A stretch of DNA of 64,000 nucleotides from the NCBI RefSeq assembly GCF_031846275.1, contig NZ_JAVRIB010000006.1, forward strand, positions 1 through 64,000, in the 5' to 3' direction. The position numbers were made by a program, and so were the translations under genes. Positions 51,889-60,579 of the stretch are shown here, in pieces. How positions within the stretch are numbered: position 1 is the first letter of the stretch; each line of letters starts with the position of its first letter. This stretch comes from Spectribacter hydrogenoxidans (GTDB taxonomy: Bacteria > Pseudomonadota > Gammaproteobacteria > Nevskiales > Salinisphaeraceae). Under the pieces are notes generated by a model that did no database searches, was not told where the DNA came from, and saw only the letters and a program-made list of their open reading frames with translations.

Positions 51889-52362
51889 TCAGCCGGGGTA
51901 TTCCACGGCCAAAATCTCGAACTCGGCCAGTCCGCCGGGAAGCGTGACCGCAACCGTATCACCTGCTGATCGGCCCAGCAGCGCCCGGGCCACCGGTGAA
52001 TTCAGGCTGATGGCACCGGTGGCGGCATCGGTCTCGTCCGCGCCGACAATCCGGTAGACATGCTCGCGTTCGGCGTCGTCGATCAGCGTGACGCGGGCGC
52101 CGAAGAAAATCCGCCCGGGGTCATCGGGCCTGGCGTCGGCCACCACCAGCTCGTCCAGTCGCCGGCCCAGATAGCGAAGCCGCCGGTCGATTTCCCGCAA
52201 TTCCTTCTTGCGGTAGATGTACTCGGCGTTCTCCGAGCGATCCCCCTCGGCGGCGGCATCGGCCAGGGCTCGGACCACCGCCGGCCGGCGCGTGCGCCAG
52301 AGGTGATCGGCTTCATCCCGGAGCATCTGCCAGCCGGTGCGGGTGATGTAGTCGCGCGTCAT
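51889..52362 (-). CDS. greB: Transcript cleavage factor GreB
   Basis: 157 residues. The N-terminal coiled coil (about 1-75) contains AAAEGDRSENAEYIYRKKELREIDRRL, whose GD-x-ENAEY tip residues rescue stalled RNA polymerase; the C-terminal FKBP-like domain has VTLIDD and ISLNSPVARALLGRSAGDTVAVTLPGG. The KKELREIDRR text and length point to GreB rather than GreA. The MFS gene begins 7 bases downstream of its stop. Confidence 0.9.
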   Translation of the reverse strand: MTRDYITRTGWQMLRDEADHLWRTRRPAVVRALADAAAEGDRSENAEYIYRKKELREIDRRLRYLGRRLDELVVADARPDDPGRIFFGARVTLIDDAEREHVYRIVGADETDAATGAISLNSPVARALLGRSAGDTVAVTLPGGLAEFEILAVEYPG

Positions 52363-52495
52363 CTACGAACCCACAAGGGAAGCTTGTCATCGGTTTCCCC
52401 TCTCCGCCGGGGAGGGGCGGCGTCTGAACGATGCCAGCGCGTGATCAGACCACTCTCCCCCGCGAGCGGGCGGGCGAGATCACGCCGTTCGCGGC

Positions 52496-53356
52496 TCAGT
52501 CCATGGCCCCGGGCGGCGGGGTATTGTCATCCGGCACGAAGAAGTCGGGCGCCAGTTCGCGAGCGTCCGGATCGACCTTGTACTGGCGGAAGTCGGTTAC
52601 GCCGGCGTCGAACAGAACCTGGTCATCGATGCAGAAGTTGCCGCTGAACTCGCGGCTGGGCCGGATCAGGATTTCATGGGCGGCGTCGGCCATGATCTCG
52701 GGCGTGCGCGAGGCATTCACCATGTCCTCGCCACCCAGCAGATTGCGTACGGCGGCGGTGGCGATGGCAGTGCGTGGCCACAGCGCATTGAAGGCGATGC
52801 CGGCCTGGCGGAATTCCTCGGCCATGCCCAGCACCCACACACTCATGCTGTACTTGGCCAGACTGTAGGCGGCATGCTGCGCGAACCACTTGGCCGAGAA
52901 ATCCAGCGGCGGGGACAGGTTCAGTACATGGGGATTGGCCGCCTGTTTCAGATGCGGGATGCAGGTTTGACTGACCAGAAAGCTACCGCGGGCGTTGATC
53001 TGGTGCATGAGATCGAAACGCTTCATCGGTGTGTCCAGGGTGCCGGTCAGGTTGATGGCGCTGGCATTGTTCACGCAGATGTCGATGCCGCCGAAGCGTT
53101 CGACCGTGCTGGTCACTGCGGCGTTGACCTGATCCTCGTCGCGGATGTCGCAGACCAGCGGCAGGGCCTTGCCGCCGGCGGCCTCGAACTCCTCGGCGGC
53201 GGTATGGATGGTGCCCGGGAGCTTGGGATGCGGCTCTGAGGTCTTGGCCGCGATCGCCACATTGGCGCCGTCACGGGCCGCGCGCAGGCCGATGGCCAGC
53301 CCGATGCCACGCGATGCGCCGGTGATGAAGAGTGTCTTGCCGTTCAAGTCGGCCAT
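52496..53356 (-). CDS. Short-chain dehydrogenase, HSDL2-like
   Basis: 286 residues, SDR fold: GASRGIG (about 13-19), NNASAI, LNLSPPLDFSAKWF and the catalytic YSLAK (Tyr near 170). The stretch LSPPL...AYSLAKYSMSVWVLGMAEEF is typical of HSDL2-type hydroxysteroid-dehydrogenase-like proteins, which act on fatty or steroid compounds in eukaryotes and bacteria. Unlike animal HSDL2 it has no SCP2 domain. ATG 53356 begins at MADLNGKTLFITGA. Substrate unknown. Confidence 0.82.
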   Translation of the reverse strand: MADLNGKTLFITGASRGIGLAIGLRAARDGANVAIAAKTSEPHPKLPGTIHTAAEEFEAAGGKALPLVCDIRDEDQVNAAVTSTVERFGGIDICVNNASAINLTGTLDTPMKRFDLMHQINARGSFLVSQTCIPHLKQAANPHVLNLSPPLDFSAKWFAQHAAYSLAKYSMSVWVLGMAEEFRQAGIAFNALWPRTAIATAAVRNLLGGEDMVNASRTPEIMADAAHEILIRPSREFSGNFCIDDQVLFDAGVTDFRQYKVDPDARELAPDFFVPDDNTPPPGAMD

Positions 53357-53470
53357 GATGGTATTCCGTTGGTCCAGGTTCGGTTGGAGGTTAGCGGCAA
53401 TCGTGATTATTCGCAGCACCTGCCGGTTGCGCTAGCCTTGTGGAATGGTGCGCGAAAGCGGGACAGGGTC

Positions 53471-54358
53471 ATGGATGATTTTCCGGTGCAGCCGGTGGAG
53501 ACGCCGCGCGGACGTTTCGCCTGCCGCGTGACCGGCAGCGGGCCGCCGCTGGTGATGCTGCATGGCTGGCCGGAGTCGTCCCGGTGCTGGTGGCCGGTGG
53601 CAAGCCGGCTGGCCGGCCGGTACCGGGTGATCGCCCCGGATCTGCGCGGGCTGGGTGACGCCGAACGCAGCATGGACCTCGAGGCCTATACCAAGCAGGC
53701 GCTGGGCGCTGATCTGCTGGCGCTGCTCGATGTGCTGGAAGTTCCACAGGCCACCCTGATCGGCCACGACTGGGGCGGCGCGATAGCCCAGGAGGCGGCG
53801 CTGGCCGAGCCTGGTCGGTTTGACGGTCTGGTCCTGCTTAACATCCACGTGCTGTCCAACGCCCGCGGCAACGCCTCCGCCCAGGCGGCCCTGCGGAACA
53901 ACCCGGCGGCGCTGTGGTACCAGTTCTTTCAGAACGCGCGGGACGATCGCGGACAAGGGCTGGCTGAAGCGATGATCCCCGGCAACGAGCGGGCCTGGCT
54001 GGGGCATTTCCTGCGCACCTGGTCGCGGCGCGACTTTCCCGCCGATGCGCTGGACGAATATGTGCGCTGCTACCGTCAGCCACACACCGCCACCACCGGC
54101 GCCAACTACTACCGCACTTACAAGACCGACCGCGCCCGCTGGGCCGAACTGGCAGGCCGGCGGTTCGCCATGCCCGGGCTGTATATCCACGGCCGGCACG
54201 ACCCGGTGATTGTCCCCGAGTTCACGCAGCATCTGGACGATGCGTTCGACGACATCCGCCTGGAAAGCCTGGACGCCGCTCACTTCGTCCAGGAGGAGTG
54301 CCCGGATCAGGTTGCCGAGCTGATTGGCACGTTTGCCGGGCTGGTCAACGGGCCCTAA
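53471..54358 (+). CDS. Epoxide-hydrolase-like alpha/beta hydrolase
   Basis: 295 residues with HGWPES (about 31-36; the HGxP oxyanion motif), nucleophile Asp100 in GHDWGG, acid Asp244 in GRHDPV and base His271 in AAHFVQEE. Lid tyrosines that activate the epoxide oxygen are plausible at Tyr150 (WYQFF) and Tyr213/214. All hallmarks of alpha/beta epoxide hydrolases; haloacetate dehalogenase is the main alternative. Ends tail-to-tail with a second SDR gene, overlapping 4 bases. Confidence 0.82.
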   Translation: MDDFPVQPVETPRGRFACRVTGSGPPLVMLHGWPESSRCWWPVASRLAGRYRVIAPDLRGLGDAERSMDLEAYTKQALGADLLALLDVLEVPQATLIGHDWGGAIAQEAALAEPGRFDGLVLLNIHVLSNARGNASAQAALRNNPAALWYQFFQNARDDRGQGLAEAMIPGNERAWLGHFLRTWSRRDFPADALDEYVRCYRQPHTATTGANYYRTYKTDRARWAELAGRRFAMPGLYIHGRHDPVIVPEFTQHLDDAFDDIRLESLDAAHFVQEECPDQVAELIGTFAGLVNGP

Positions 54359-55164
54359 CCGCCGGCCATCTTCATCACCCGGCCGGCGAGGGCGCTGGTT
54401 ACGCTGCGGGGGGTGACGCGGGTGCTGCCGACCAGCAGGCGGTTGGACCAGCCCGGGATCACCACACTGCGCCGGCCCAGGCCCTTGAGTGCGGCCGCCA
54501 CCACGTCGTCGGCATCCATGATCATCTTGCGGGCGGCCGCGGGCCACTTGTCCTCGTCCACCTCGGCCACATCGAAGAATTCGGTGCGGGTGGGGCCGGG
54601 GCACAGGCTGAGCACGTCCACGCCCTTGTCCTTGAGTTCCACGTGCAGCCCCTCGCCCAGGAACAGGTCCCACGCCTTGGTGGCGGCGTAGTGGGCGAAA
54701 TAGGGGTTGGGAATCAGACCGGCCACCGAGGCAAGCATGATGACGCCGCCGCGACCTCGCTGGGTCATGGCGTTGCCCAGAGCATGGGTGAGAATAAGCG
54801 GCGCCCGGCAGTTGACGTCGAGCATGCGCAGGTCATCCTCGAGCCGGCCCTTGAGGAATGCGCCGGTGTTGCCGAAGCCGGCATTGTTGACCAGCAGGCC
54901 GATCTCGCGGTCGCCGACGGCCTGTTCCAGATCCGGCATGAAGTCCGGCCGGGACAGGTCCAGTGGCACGCTCAGGGTGTCGATGCCGGATTCGCGTTGC
55001 AGGCGTTCACCCAGTTCGTTGAGCCGGTCGGCCCGCCGGGCCACCAGTACCAGGTTGAGCCCGCTTGCCGCGAGTTGCCGGGCGAATTCGGCGCCGAGGC
55101 CGGCCGAAGCGCCGGTTATCAATGCCCAGGGGCCGTACTGATCGGCGAATCGTTGCTTTGACAT
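54355..55164 (-). CDS. Short-chain dehydrogenase
   Basis: 269 residues: TGASAGLG (about 17-24), VNNAGFG (about 92-98), SVAGLIPNPYFAHYAATKA (catalytic Ser, Tyr, Lys near 145-166) and PGPTRTEFF. Looks like the classical SDRs acting on fatty or steroid alcohols. The C-terminal RVTPRSVTSALAGRVMKM is basic and may contact membrane. ATG 55164 gives the normal start. Convergent with the epoxide-hydrolase-like gene. Confidence 0.82.
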   Translation of the reverse strand: MSKQRFADQYGPWALITGASAGLGAEFARQLAASGLNLVLVARRADRLNELGERLQRESGIDTLSVPLDLSRPDFMPDLEQAVGDREIGLLVNNAGFGNTGAFLKGRLEDDLRMLDVNCRAPLILTHALGNAMTQRGRGGVIMLASVAGLIPNPYFAHYAATKAWDLFLGEGLHVELKDKGVDVLSLCPGPTRTEFFDVAEVDEDKWPAAARKMIMDADDVVAAALKGLGRRSVVIPGWSNRLLVGSTRVTPRSVTSALAGRVMKMAGG

Positions 55165-55211
55165 AACATTTGACTCCGCTAGGTATCGGGGTGTGGGCAG
55201 GGTCGGCTGAA

Positions 55212-55256
55212 GGCGGGTACCGGGCGGAGGACGCTTGTATCCCGCCAGTACCCGCC
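55212..55256. promoter_or_regulatory. Inverted repeat in the divergent SDR-DoxX gap
   Basis: GGCGGGTAC and GTACCCGCC, nine perfect pairs separated by 27 bases, with a smaller GGCGG/CCGCC pair inside. Lies about 45 bases upstream of doxX; either a regulator site or a leader stem. Confidence 0.4.
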
Positions 55257-55298
55257 GTAGCCTTGAAGCCACATGGCTGGATATCGGAGTTTGGCATC

Positions 55299-55679
55299 AT
55301 GCAACACTTCGGCGTACTGGCTGGGCGCTTGCTGATGGCGCACCTGTTCCTGCTGGCGGGTCTTGACAAGGTCCAGGGTTACGCGGGCACGACGGATTAC
55401 ATGCAGAGTCATGGTGTCCCGATCTGGTTGCTCCCCGCGGTCATCGCACTGGAACTGGCTGCCGGCCTGGCAATCACTGTCGGCTGGCAGACGCGAATCG
55501 CCGCCGGCGCGCTGGCCGGGTTCTGCGTGATCGCGGCTATCCTGTTTCATCGCGATTTCGCCACTGAGCCCAATATGGTGATGTTCATGAAGGATTTCGC
55601 GATGGCCGGTGGACTGCTGGTGCTGGCAGCCCATGGTGGCGGGCGCTGGAGTGTTGATCACTGGATTGCACGCCTGTAG
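55299..55679 (+). CDS. DoxX-family membrane protein
   Basis: 126 residues, four membrane helices: LAGRLLMAHLFLLAGLDKVQGYAG at the start, then LLPAVIALELAAGLAITVGWQTR and AGALAGFCVIAAILFHRDF, matching the DoxX/DoxD-type domain. Some DoxX proteins take part in thiosulfate or redox stress responses. GGAG eight to nine bases before the ATG fixes the start. Confidence 0.8.
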   Translation: MQHFGVLAGRLLMAHLFLLAGLDKVQGYAGTTDYMQSHGVPIWLLPAVIALELAAGLAITVGWQTRIAAGALAGFCVIAAILFHRDFATEPNMVMFMKDFAMAGGLLVLAAHGGGRWSVDHWIARL

Positions 55680-55698
55680 CCGGTCGGCGTCGCGCGCG

Positions 55699-56148
55699 TC
55701 AGTTCAGCACCAGCAGACCGGCGTTGAGCCAGGCCGCATAACTCACCCAGATCAGGTAAGGGACGAGCAGCCCGGCCGCCAGAGGTCGGGCATGAGCAAA
55801 CGCGCGCAGGGTCGCGGCCAGCGCCAACCACAGCGCGGCGATCACCAGCAGGCCCAGGTCGAGCCGGTGGGCGCCGAACACCACCGGCGACCATACCGCG
55901 TTCAACGTCAGTTGAATGCCGAACAGCCACAAGGCTGGCCCGACGCCCTGCACGCGCCAAACCAGCCAGGCGGCGACCGCCATGGCTATGTAAAGCAGCG
56001 TCCAGACGATCGGAAACGCGAGGTTGGGTGGCGTGCCGACCGGCTTGACCAGCCCGGCGTACCAGTCCCCCGGCTGGAAAGCGCTGCCAGTGCCGGCAGC
56101 GGCTGCCACGAGGGCCGCGCAGATCAGCGCGGCCAAGATACTACGCAT
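55699..56148 (-). CDS. tspO: TspO/MBR family protein
   Basis: 149 residues, five membrane helices, with the conserved WYAGLVKPVGTPPNLAFPIVWTLLYIAM (about 29-56) and QLTLNAVWSPVVFGAHR (about 79-95), including the Trp and Asn residues that line the porphyrin pocket. TspO binds tetrapyrroles and responds to oxidative stress. It overlaps the upstream small membrane gene by 8 bases and is the third gene of an operon with a haloalkane-dehalogenase-like gene. Confidence 0.88.
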   Translation of the reverse strand: MRSILAALICAALVAAAAGTGSAFQPGDWYAGLVKPVGTPPNLAFPIVWTLLYIAMAVAAWLVWRVQGVGPALWLFGIQLTLNAVWSPVVFGAHRLDLGLLVIAALWLALAATLRAFAHARPLAAGLLVPYLIWVSYAAWLNAGLLVLN

Positions 56149-56410
56149 GAAAGACCCCGCGGCGGGTGGGCACCCACCAGGTGAAGCCGAACACCAAGGT
56201 GTTGATCACCGTCAGGCCCCAGGGAATTCTCCGCTCGGCCACGGCCAGAAAGGCCAGAGGAATTTCCAGGATATGGATCACGATGATGACTGCCCACACC
56301 TGGGCCACCGGGCTGGCGAATCCCTGGGTGACGTACAGGCCGAGGCCAGCCGCATGCAGCAGCAGGATGACCAGACTGCAGGCCAGCCAGAATCCGCGGT
56401 TGTCGATCAC
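56141..56410 (-). CDS. Small membrane protein between dehalogenase and TspO
   Basis: 89 residues with three hydrophobic helices (about 8-27, 33-54 and 64-80) and a basic end. GTG start overlaps the dehalogenase stop (GTGA), and the end overlaps tspO by 8 bases. Similar three-helix proteins are annotated as DUF-type membrane proteins; I could not place it. Confidence 0.65.
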   Translation of the reverse strand: MIDNRGFWLACSLVILLLHAAGLGLYVTQGFASPVAQVWAVIIVIHILEIPLAFLAVAERRIPWGLTVINTLVFGFTWWVPTRRGVFHA

Positions 56411-57294
56411 GCACGCACCCGTCGGATAAAGCCGGCGAGTGCCTCGCCGATCGCGGCCGGGGAATCCTCTTGGATGAAGTGCAGCCCGTCGACGGTGATT
56501 TCCTCCTGGTTCGGCCAGCTGCGACAGAACTCGCGCGGGCGGCCGGTGAGAATGATGCCGGGGTCGGCGTTGATGAATAGCTTGGGCAGATCCTCACTGG
56601 ATGCCAGCCACTTGCCGTAGTTCTCGATGATGGCGGTGACGTCGGCGGGCTCGCCGTCGATGGGAATCTGGCGCGGCCAGGTCAGGGTCGGCCGGCGGGC
56701 CTCGCCGGCGTCGGCGAACGGGCGGCGATATTCGTCCATTTCCGCCGCCGTGAGTTCACGCTGGATCGAGGCCGGCAGAATGCGCTCGACGAACACGTTC
56801 TTGTCCAGCACCATCTCCTCGCCCGCCGGCGAACGCATCGCCTTGAAAATTCCTTGCATCGAGTCGGGCAAGTCGGGCCACGACAATGGCTGGACGATGG
56901 CTTCCATGTAGCAGATGCCGGCCACCCTGCCGCGGTGGCGGTTGGCCCAGTCGAAGCCCAGGCCAGATCCCCAGTCGTGCAGCACCAGAATCACGTTGTC
57001 GCCGAGGTCCAGGGCATCGAGCAGTGCATCCAGATATCGCCGGTGTTCGACAAAGCGATAGCTGTCGGCGCCAGGGTCCGGGAGCTTGTCGGAATCACCC
57101 ATGCCGATCAGGTCGGGAACAATGCAGCGGCCCAGGCTGGTGGCGTGCGGGAGAATGTTGCGCCACAGATAGCTCGACGTGGGGTTGCCGTGCAGGAATA
57201 CCACCGGATCGCCGGTGCCCGCCTCGATGCAGGCCATGCGGCGGCCCAGCACCTCGAAGGTTTGCTTGGCTGGACGGGAAGAAGCGTCGGTCAT
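56407..57294 (-). CDS. Haloalkane dehalogenase (HLD-II-like)
   Basis: 295 residues, alpha/beta hydrolase with the complete haloalkane dehalogenase set: HGNPTSSYLWRN (halide-binding Asn37), nucleophile Asp107 with Trp108 in LHDWGSGLGF, acid Glu131 in CYMEAIV (the HLD-II position) and base His272 in GLHFIQED. Very similar in layout to DhaA/LinB. It swaps a halide on a C-X bond for hydroxyl. First gene of a tightly overlapping operon with a small membrane protein and TspO. The epoxide-hydrolase-like gene is 2 kb away. Confidence 0.88.
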   Translation of the reverse strand: MTDASSRPAKQTFEVLGRRMACIEAGTGDPVVFLHGNPTSSYLWRNILPHATSLGRCIVPDLIGMGDSDKLPDPGADSYRFVEHRRYLDALLDALDLGDNVILVLHDWGSGLGFDWANRHRGRVAGICYMEAIVQPLSWPDLPDSMQGIFKAMRSPAGEEMVLDKNVFVERILPASIQRELTAAEMDEYRRPFADAGEARRPTLTWPRQIPIDGEPADVTAIIENYGKWLASSEDLPKLFINADPGIILTGRPREFCRSWPNQEEITVDGLHFIQEDSPAAIGEALAGFIRRVRA

Positions 57295-57308
57295 GTCGGA
57301 AAGTCTCC

Positions 57309-57674
57309 TCAGTGGGCCACCAGGGACAGCAGCAGCTTGGGCAGGGAATCCGCCGTCCCCAGATAGGGATTGAGCACGATGTCCACCTCGGGATGGTTGG
57401 CACGCACCTCGGCGATCTCCGCGGGAATGTCCTCGGTGACATGGCGGCCGGCGGCCAGGAAGTAGGGCAGTACGATGATGCGCTCGGCTCCGCCCTGGAT
57501 CAGCCGGACGAGCCCTTCGGGGATCAGCGGTGCGGCCAGTTCCAGAAACGCGCAGTCCACTTGATGGAAACGGCCGTCGGCCGCTGTGCTCAGCCGGGTG
57601 GTCAAGGCCCGGACCTCGTCGTTGGAGGCCTCGCGGCGGCTGCCGTGCGCGACCAGAAGCAGGCTCGTGTTCAT
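57309..57674 (-). CDS. CbiX/SirB-like sirohydrochlorin chelatase
   Basis: 121 residues, the short single-domain form. LLLVAHGSRREASNDEV holds the metal-binding His10, and VLPYFLAAGRHVTEDIP the second (His77). Short CbiX proteins work as dimers and insert cobalt or iron/nickel into sirohydrochlorin. The haloalkane dehalogenase gene begins 14 bases downstream of its stop, so they may be co-transcribed. Divergent from sufT. Confidence 0.82.
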   Translation of the reverse strand: MNTSLLLVAHGSRREASNDEVRALTTRLSTAADGRFHQVDCAFLELAAPLIPEGLVRLIQGGAERIIVLPYFLAAGRHVTEDIPAEIAEVRANHPEVDIVLNPYLGTADSLPKLLLSLVAH

Positions 57675-57761
57675 GGCCGCGAGGATAGCAAACCCCACCG
57701 CGCCGGGCCGCCGGGTTGCTACAATTGAAACCCAGTCATCCGGATAACGGATACCTCAGTC

Positions 57762-58313
57762 ATGCAGATGCCCAATCAGGAACCGGTTACTTTCTTGCGG
57801 GATTGCGAGGCCGTGGTGATTCCGGCCGGCGACACCGTGGAAGTTCCGGCCGGCACCCACGGCACTATTACCCAGGCGCTGGGCGGCAGTTTCACCGTCT
57901 ACATCGCCGGCAACCTGCTGCGCATTGCCGGCAGTGAGGCCGATGCCATCGGCAAGGAAACCCCTGAGCCGATCGCTTTGCCCGAAGGGGCCGACAACGA
58001 CGATGTCGAAGCCCTGGCCTGGGAACAGATGCGCACCGTCTACGATCCGGAAATCCCCATCAACGTGGTGGACCTGGGCCTGATCTACGGCTGCGAGTTC
58101 AACCACGACGACCCCGAACACCGTACCGCCCGCGTGGCCATGACCCTGACCGCCCCCGGCTGCGGCATGGGCGACATCCTGCTCGACGACGTCAAGTCGC
58201 GGGTGCGCCTGATACCGACCGTGGACCGGGTGGACGTGGATCTGGTGTTCGACCCGCCGTGGACGATGGAGATGATGTCCGACGCGGCCAAGCTGCAGGT
58301 CGGCATGCTCTAG
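57762..58313 (+). CDS. sufT: Fe-S assembly protein SufT
   Basis: 183 residues. N-terminal SufT-specific part (VVIPAGDTVEVPAGTHGTITQALGGSFTVYI) followed by the MIP18/DUF59 domain: VYDPEIPINVVDLGLIYG (about 97-114) and MTLTAPGCGMGDILLDDVK (about 127-145), with the conserved Cys. Supports maturation of Fe-S proteins. It lies here without the sufBCDSE cluster, as SufT can. Confidence 0.87.
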   Translation: MQMPNQEPVTFLRDCEAVVIPAGDTVEVPAGTHGTITQALGGSFTVYIAGNLLRIAGSEADAIGKETPEPIALPEGADNDDVEALAWEQMRTVYDPEIPINVVDLGLIYGCEFNHDDPEHRTARVAMTLTAPGCGMGDILLDDVKSRVRLIPTVDRVDVDLVFDPPWTMEMMSDAAKLQVGML

Positions 58314-58615
58314 CGGGGCGCCGTTCGGGATTGAGCCGGTCAAGAGCGGGCGACGGCAGTGCCGTCGCCCGAACGCGGAGGGAATCGGTCAACCGAAGCG
58401 AATCCGATTCAACAACTGTCCCAGTGACCGGCGCATCGAGCGACGGGGATGCGGGCCACCGCCCCGCGGGCACCATCAGCACCCGCGAGTAACACCGACA
58501 TTAAACGCTGGGCGCCCGCTTGTACATGGGTAAACTTCCCGACCGGTTCCACCGATGTCTGCCGGGGGCCGAATGGGCTAGAGTCGGCCCCGGGGGCAAA
58601 CGGGGACTTCGCGGG
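58314..58615. other. Intergenic stretch after sufT
   Basis: About 300 bases with no credible gene. It holds the terminator palindrome 58347-58371 and a weaker dyad (GAATCGG/CCGATTC about 58381-58409). The final 100 bases must include the promoter of the small membrane gene; a TAGAGT at 58579-58584 is a possible -10 but lacks a good -35. Confidence 0.45.
58347..58371. terminator. 25-base palindrome downstream of sufT
   Basis: CGGGCGACGGCA, central G, TGCCGTCGCCCG: arms of twelve perfect bases. Lies 34 bases after sufT; no T-tract. Confidence 0.5.
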
Positions 58616-58801
58616 ATGCGACCGATCTATCTCATCGTCAACGGGTTGCTGATCTTTCTGGGCTATCTGGCCTTCATCTTCACCGATTTCGACAGCCCGG
58701 ACCCGTTCTACTCGGCGGTCCTGCCGCTGGTGGATATGGTCTACTGCATCTATCTGCTGTTGCTGATGTTCGTGGAAATCTACAATCGCACCTGGCGCTG
58801 A
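58616..58801 (+). CDS. Small two-helix membrane protein
   Basis: 61 residues: helix about 4-22 (IYLIVNGLLIFLGYLAFIF), short acidic loop (TDFDSPDPF), helix about 34-53. GGGGAC lies about ten bases before the ATG. Precedes the ADC-like gene by 34 bases on the same strand. No family recognised. Confidence 0.6.
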   Translation: MRPIYLIVNGLLIFLGYLAFIFTDFDSPDPFYSAVLPLVDMVYCIYLLLLMFVEIYNRTWR

Positions 58802-58835
58802 CGCTGGCGCCCGCGACCACGGCAAGAGGAAATCC

Positions 58836-59507
58836 ATGACCGAGTCTCAGCCGATTCACGCGCCGCCGCCCTGGCAACTGCGCGGGCAGGGCTACATCAT
58901 CCTGATTCGCTGCTCGCGCGACTTCGGTGAACATTGTGCGGCGGACGTGCCGGGCCTGGCCGGGCGAGCCCTGGGCGGTATCGGCACCGTGATGGTGGTC
59001 GACTATAGTGAATCCGCGGTGGGCCCTTATCGCGAGTTGCTGTTGGTGCCCGGCCGCTTCGAGGTCGAGGGTCGCAAGCGCTTCGCGGTCACCGACATTC
59101 TGGTGTCATCTCAGCCCAGCGTGGACAACGGCCGACGCAACTGGGGGTTGCCCAAGGCGCTGGCTTCGTTTCAGCACCACACGGTGGAAAGCGGCAACGA
59201 ACACGTTCGCGTGTCGCGCGATGATCGCCCCTTCGCCGAACTGCGTTTCGCCCGCCGGTCCCTGTCCTGGCCGGTCACCACCGCGTTGGCGCCGGGGGGG
59301 TGGCACACGCTGGTGCAACCCTGGGAAGGCCGTCGCTACACCACCCGCATCAGCGCGCGTGGGCGGGTGCGGCCGGCGCGGCTCACCAAGTGTCGGATCG
59401 ACGACGCGGTGTTTCCCGATTTCAGCAGCCAGCGGGTGCTTTCCTGTCTGCAGGTGACCAGCTTTTCCATGGTGTTTCCGCCGGCCATCGTCGAGGACGC
59501 GGCCTGA
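58836..59507 (+). CDS. Acetoacetate decarboxylase-like (ADC fold) protein
   Basis: 223 residues. PPWQLRGQGYIILIRC at the start, GTVMVVDYSESAVGPYRELLLVPGRFEV (about 49-76) and RNWGLPKALASFQ (about 100-112, where ADC has its catalytic lysine: Lys107) match the acetoacetate decarboxylase fold as seen in ADC-like proteins of unknown substrate. Activity is inference. Convergent with 59518-60150. Confidence 0.65.
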   Translation: MTESQPIHAPPPWQLRGQGYIILIRCSRDFGEHCAADVPGLAGRALGGIGTVMVVDYSESAVGPYRELLLVPGRFEVEGRKRFAVTDILVSSQPSVDNGRRNWGLPKALASFQHHTVESGNEHVRVSRDDRPFAELRFARRSLSWPVTTALAPGGWHTLVQPWEGRRYTTRISARGRVRPARLTKCRIDDAVFPDFSSQRVLSCLQVTSFSMVFPPAIVEDAA

Positions 59508-59517
59508 CGACCGCACC

Positions 59518-60150
59518 TCACCCCAGCAATCGTTCCACCCGCCGACGCTCGGCGGTCAGCCAGCCGGGAATGCGGTCGACGGTGGCGGGATTTTCCCGCA
59601 CCGCCGCGAAGCCCGCGTGCAATAGCTCGTAGAACTCGCCGAAGCCGGCCATGCGCGCGGGCGTGCGCGCCATGCGGAAGGCCATCCAGGACAGGCGGCG
59701 GGTGGCCACGCCCGACAACTCATCGACGACGATGCCCACGAGGTCAATCTGCCGATGCCGGTCGACAATCCGGCCGACGCGCCGGGAAGCCCGGGCGAAG
59801 CCAATAATTCCTGGCTCGCCGGGCGTGGTTGCCTCGGTCGCCACCGCCTGGTCCAGGGTCTCGGTAAGCGCAAGGAATTCCAGCGCGGCGGCTGCGGCGG
59901 TGGTGTCGCCCAGCAGGCGGCCGAGCCGGGCCGCGGTGGCTTCGGGGTCGGCGGTCAGGGCGGACAGGTCCGGGCCCGTCAGCAGCCGGTCGGTACAGAA
60001 CGTGAGGATCGGATCGGGGCCGTAGTTGTCCTGGATGCGTCGGCGCTGAAAGTCGCGGACGCCGGCCAGCGCCGGTGGTTCCGGTTCTCGGGCCAGCGCG
60101 GCCAGTGTGTTGAGGCTGACGGCAAGTTCGGATTGTGCGGGCGGCGTCAT
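59518..60150 (-). CDS. Hypothetical helical protein, weakly like FFLEELY-motif proteins
   Basis: 210 residues, soluble, mostly helical, Ala/Arg/Leu rich. The block LAGVRDFQRRRIQDNYGPDPILTFCTDRLL (about 28-57) resembles the start of the FFLEELY-motif proteins of gammaproteobacteria, with the motif itself degenerate. The later half has RRLSWMAFRMARTPARMAGFGEFYELL. Function unknown. Confidence 0.5.
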   Translation of the reverse strand: MTPPAQSELAVSLNTLAALAREPEPPALAGVRDFQRRRIQDNYGPDPILTFCTDRLLTGPDLSALTADPEATAARLGRLLGDTTAAAAALEFLALTETLDQAVATEATTPGEPGIIGFARASRRVGRIVDRHRQIDLVGIVVDELSGVATRRLSWMAFRMARTPARMAGFGEFYELLHAGFAAVRENPATVDRIPGWLTAERRRVERLLG

Positions 60151-60222
60151 CGCGGTCTCGCAAAGCCCTGAGCAGGTGACAAGTGCGGGCGGCGGGCTGG
60201 CCCCGCATGCCTGCGGCGCCGA

Positions 60223-60420
60223 TTACCCGCGCCGGACCACCAGCACCAGGCCGATGACGCTGCTGATGGCGCCGCCGATAAGCATCATCAGTGCGCGATC
60301 CGTCGGCGAGCCAGTGAAGAACTCCGACACCTCCGACTGCAGCGACTGGTACTCGTTGTAACCGAAAAACAGCAGTAGGACCCCCGTGACCAGTAGTGCC
60401 GCGCCGATGGCTTTTTGCAT
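60223..60420 (-). CDS. DUF3185 small membrane protein
   Basis: 65 residues, two hydrophobic helices (about 3-20 and 44-61) joined by NEYQSLQSEVSEFFTGSPTDRAL, the DUF3185 pattern. The second ATG (60420) has GGGAAG seven bases upstream and is preferred to one at 60426. Function unknown; usually next to stress or envelope genes. Confidence 0.75.
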   Translation of the reverse strand: MQKAIGAALLVTGVLLLFFGYNEYQSLQSEVSEFFTGSPTDRALMMLIGGAISSVIGLVLVVRRG

Positions 60421-60579
60421 TGTCATGCTTCCCTGTTGGGTGATTGTCAGCCTGCCTGTCAAGCTACCAGATTCCACCGCCCAGTCTCATGGGTACTTGA
60501 AAAATGCTGCGTTGCCGCAATCGTCGCAAGTGTACGAGGGCGATCCGGGTTCGTTTCATCGACTGAAGGAAAACCCTTA

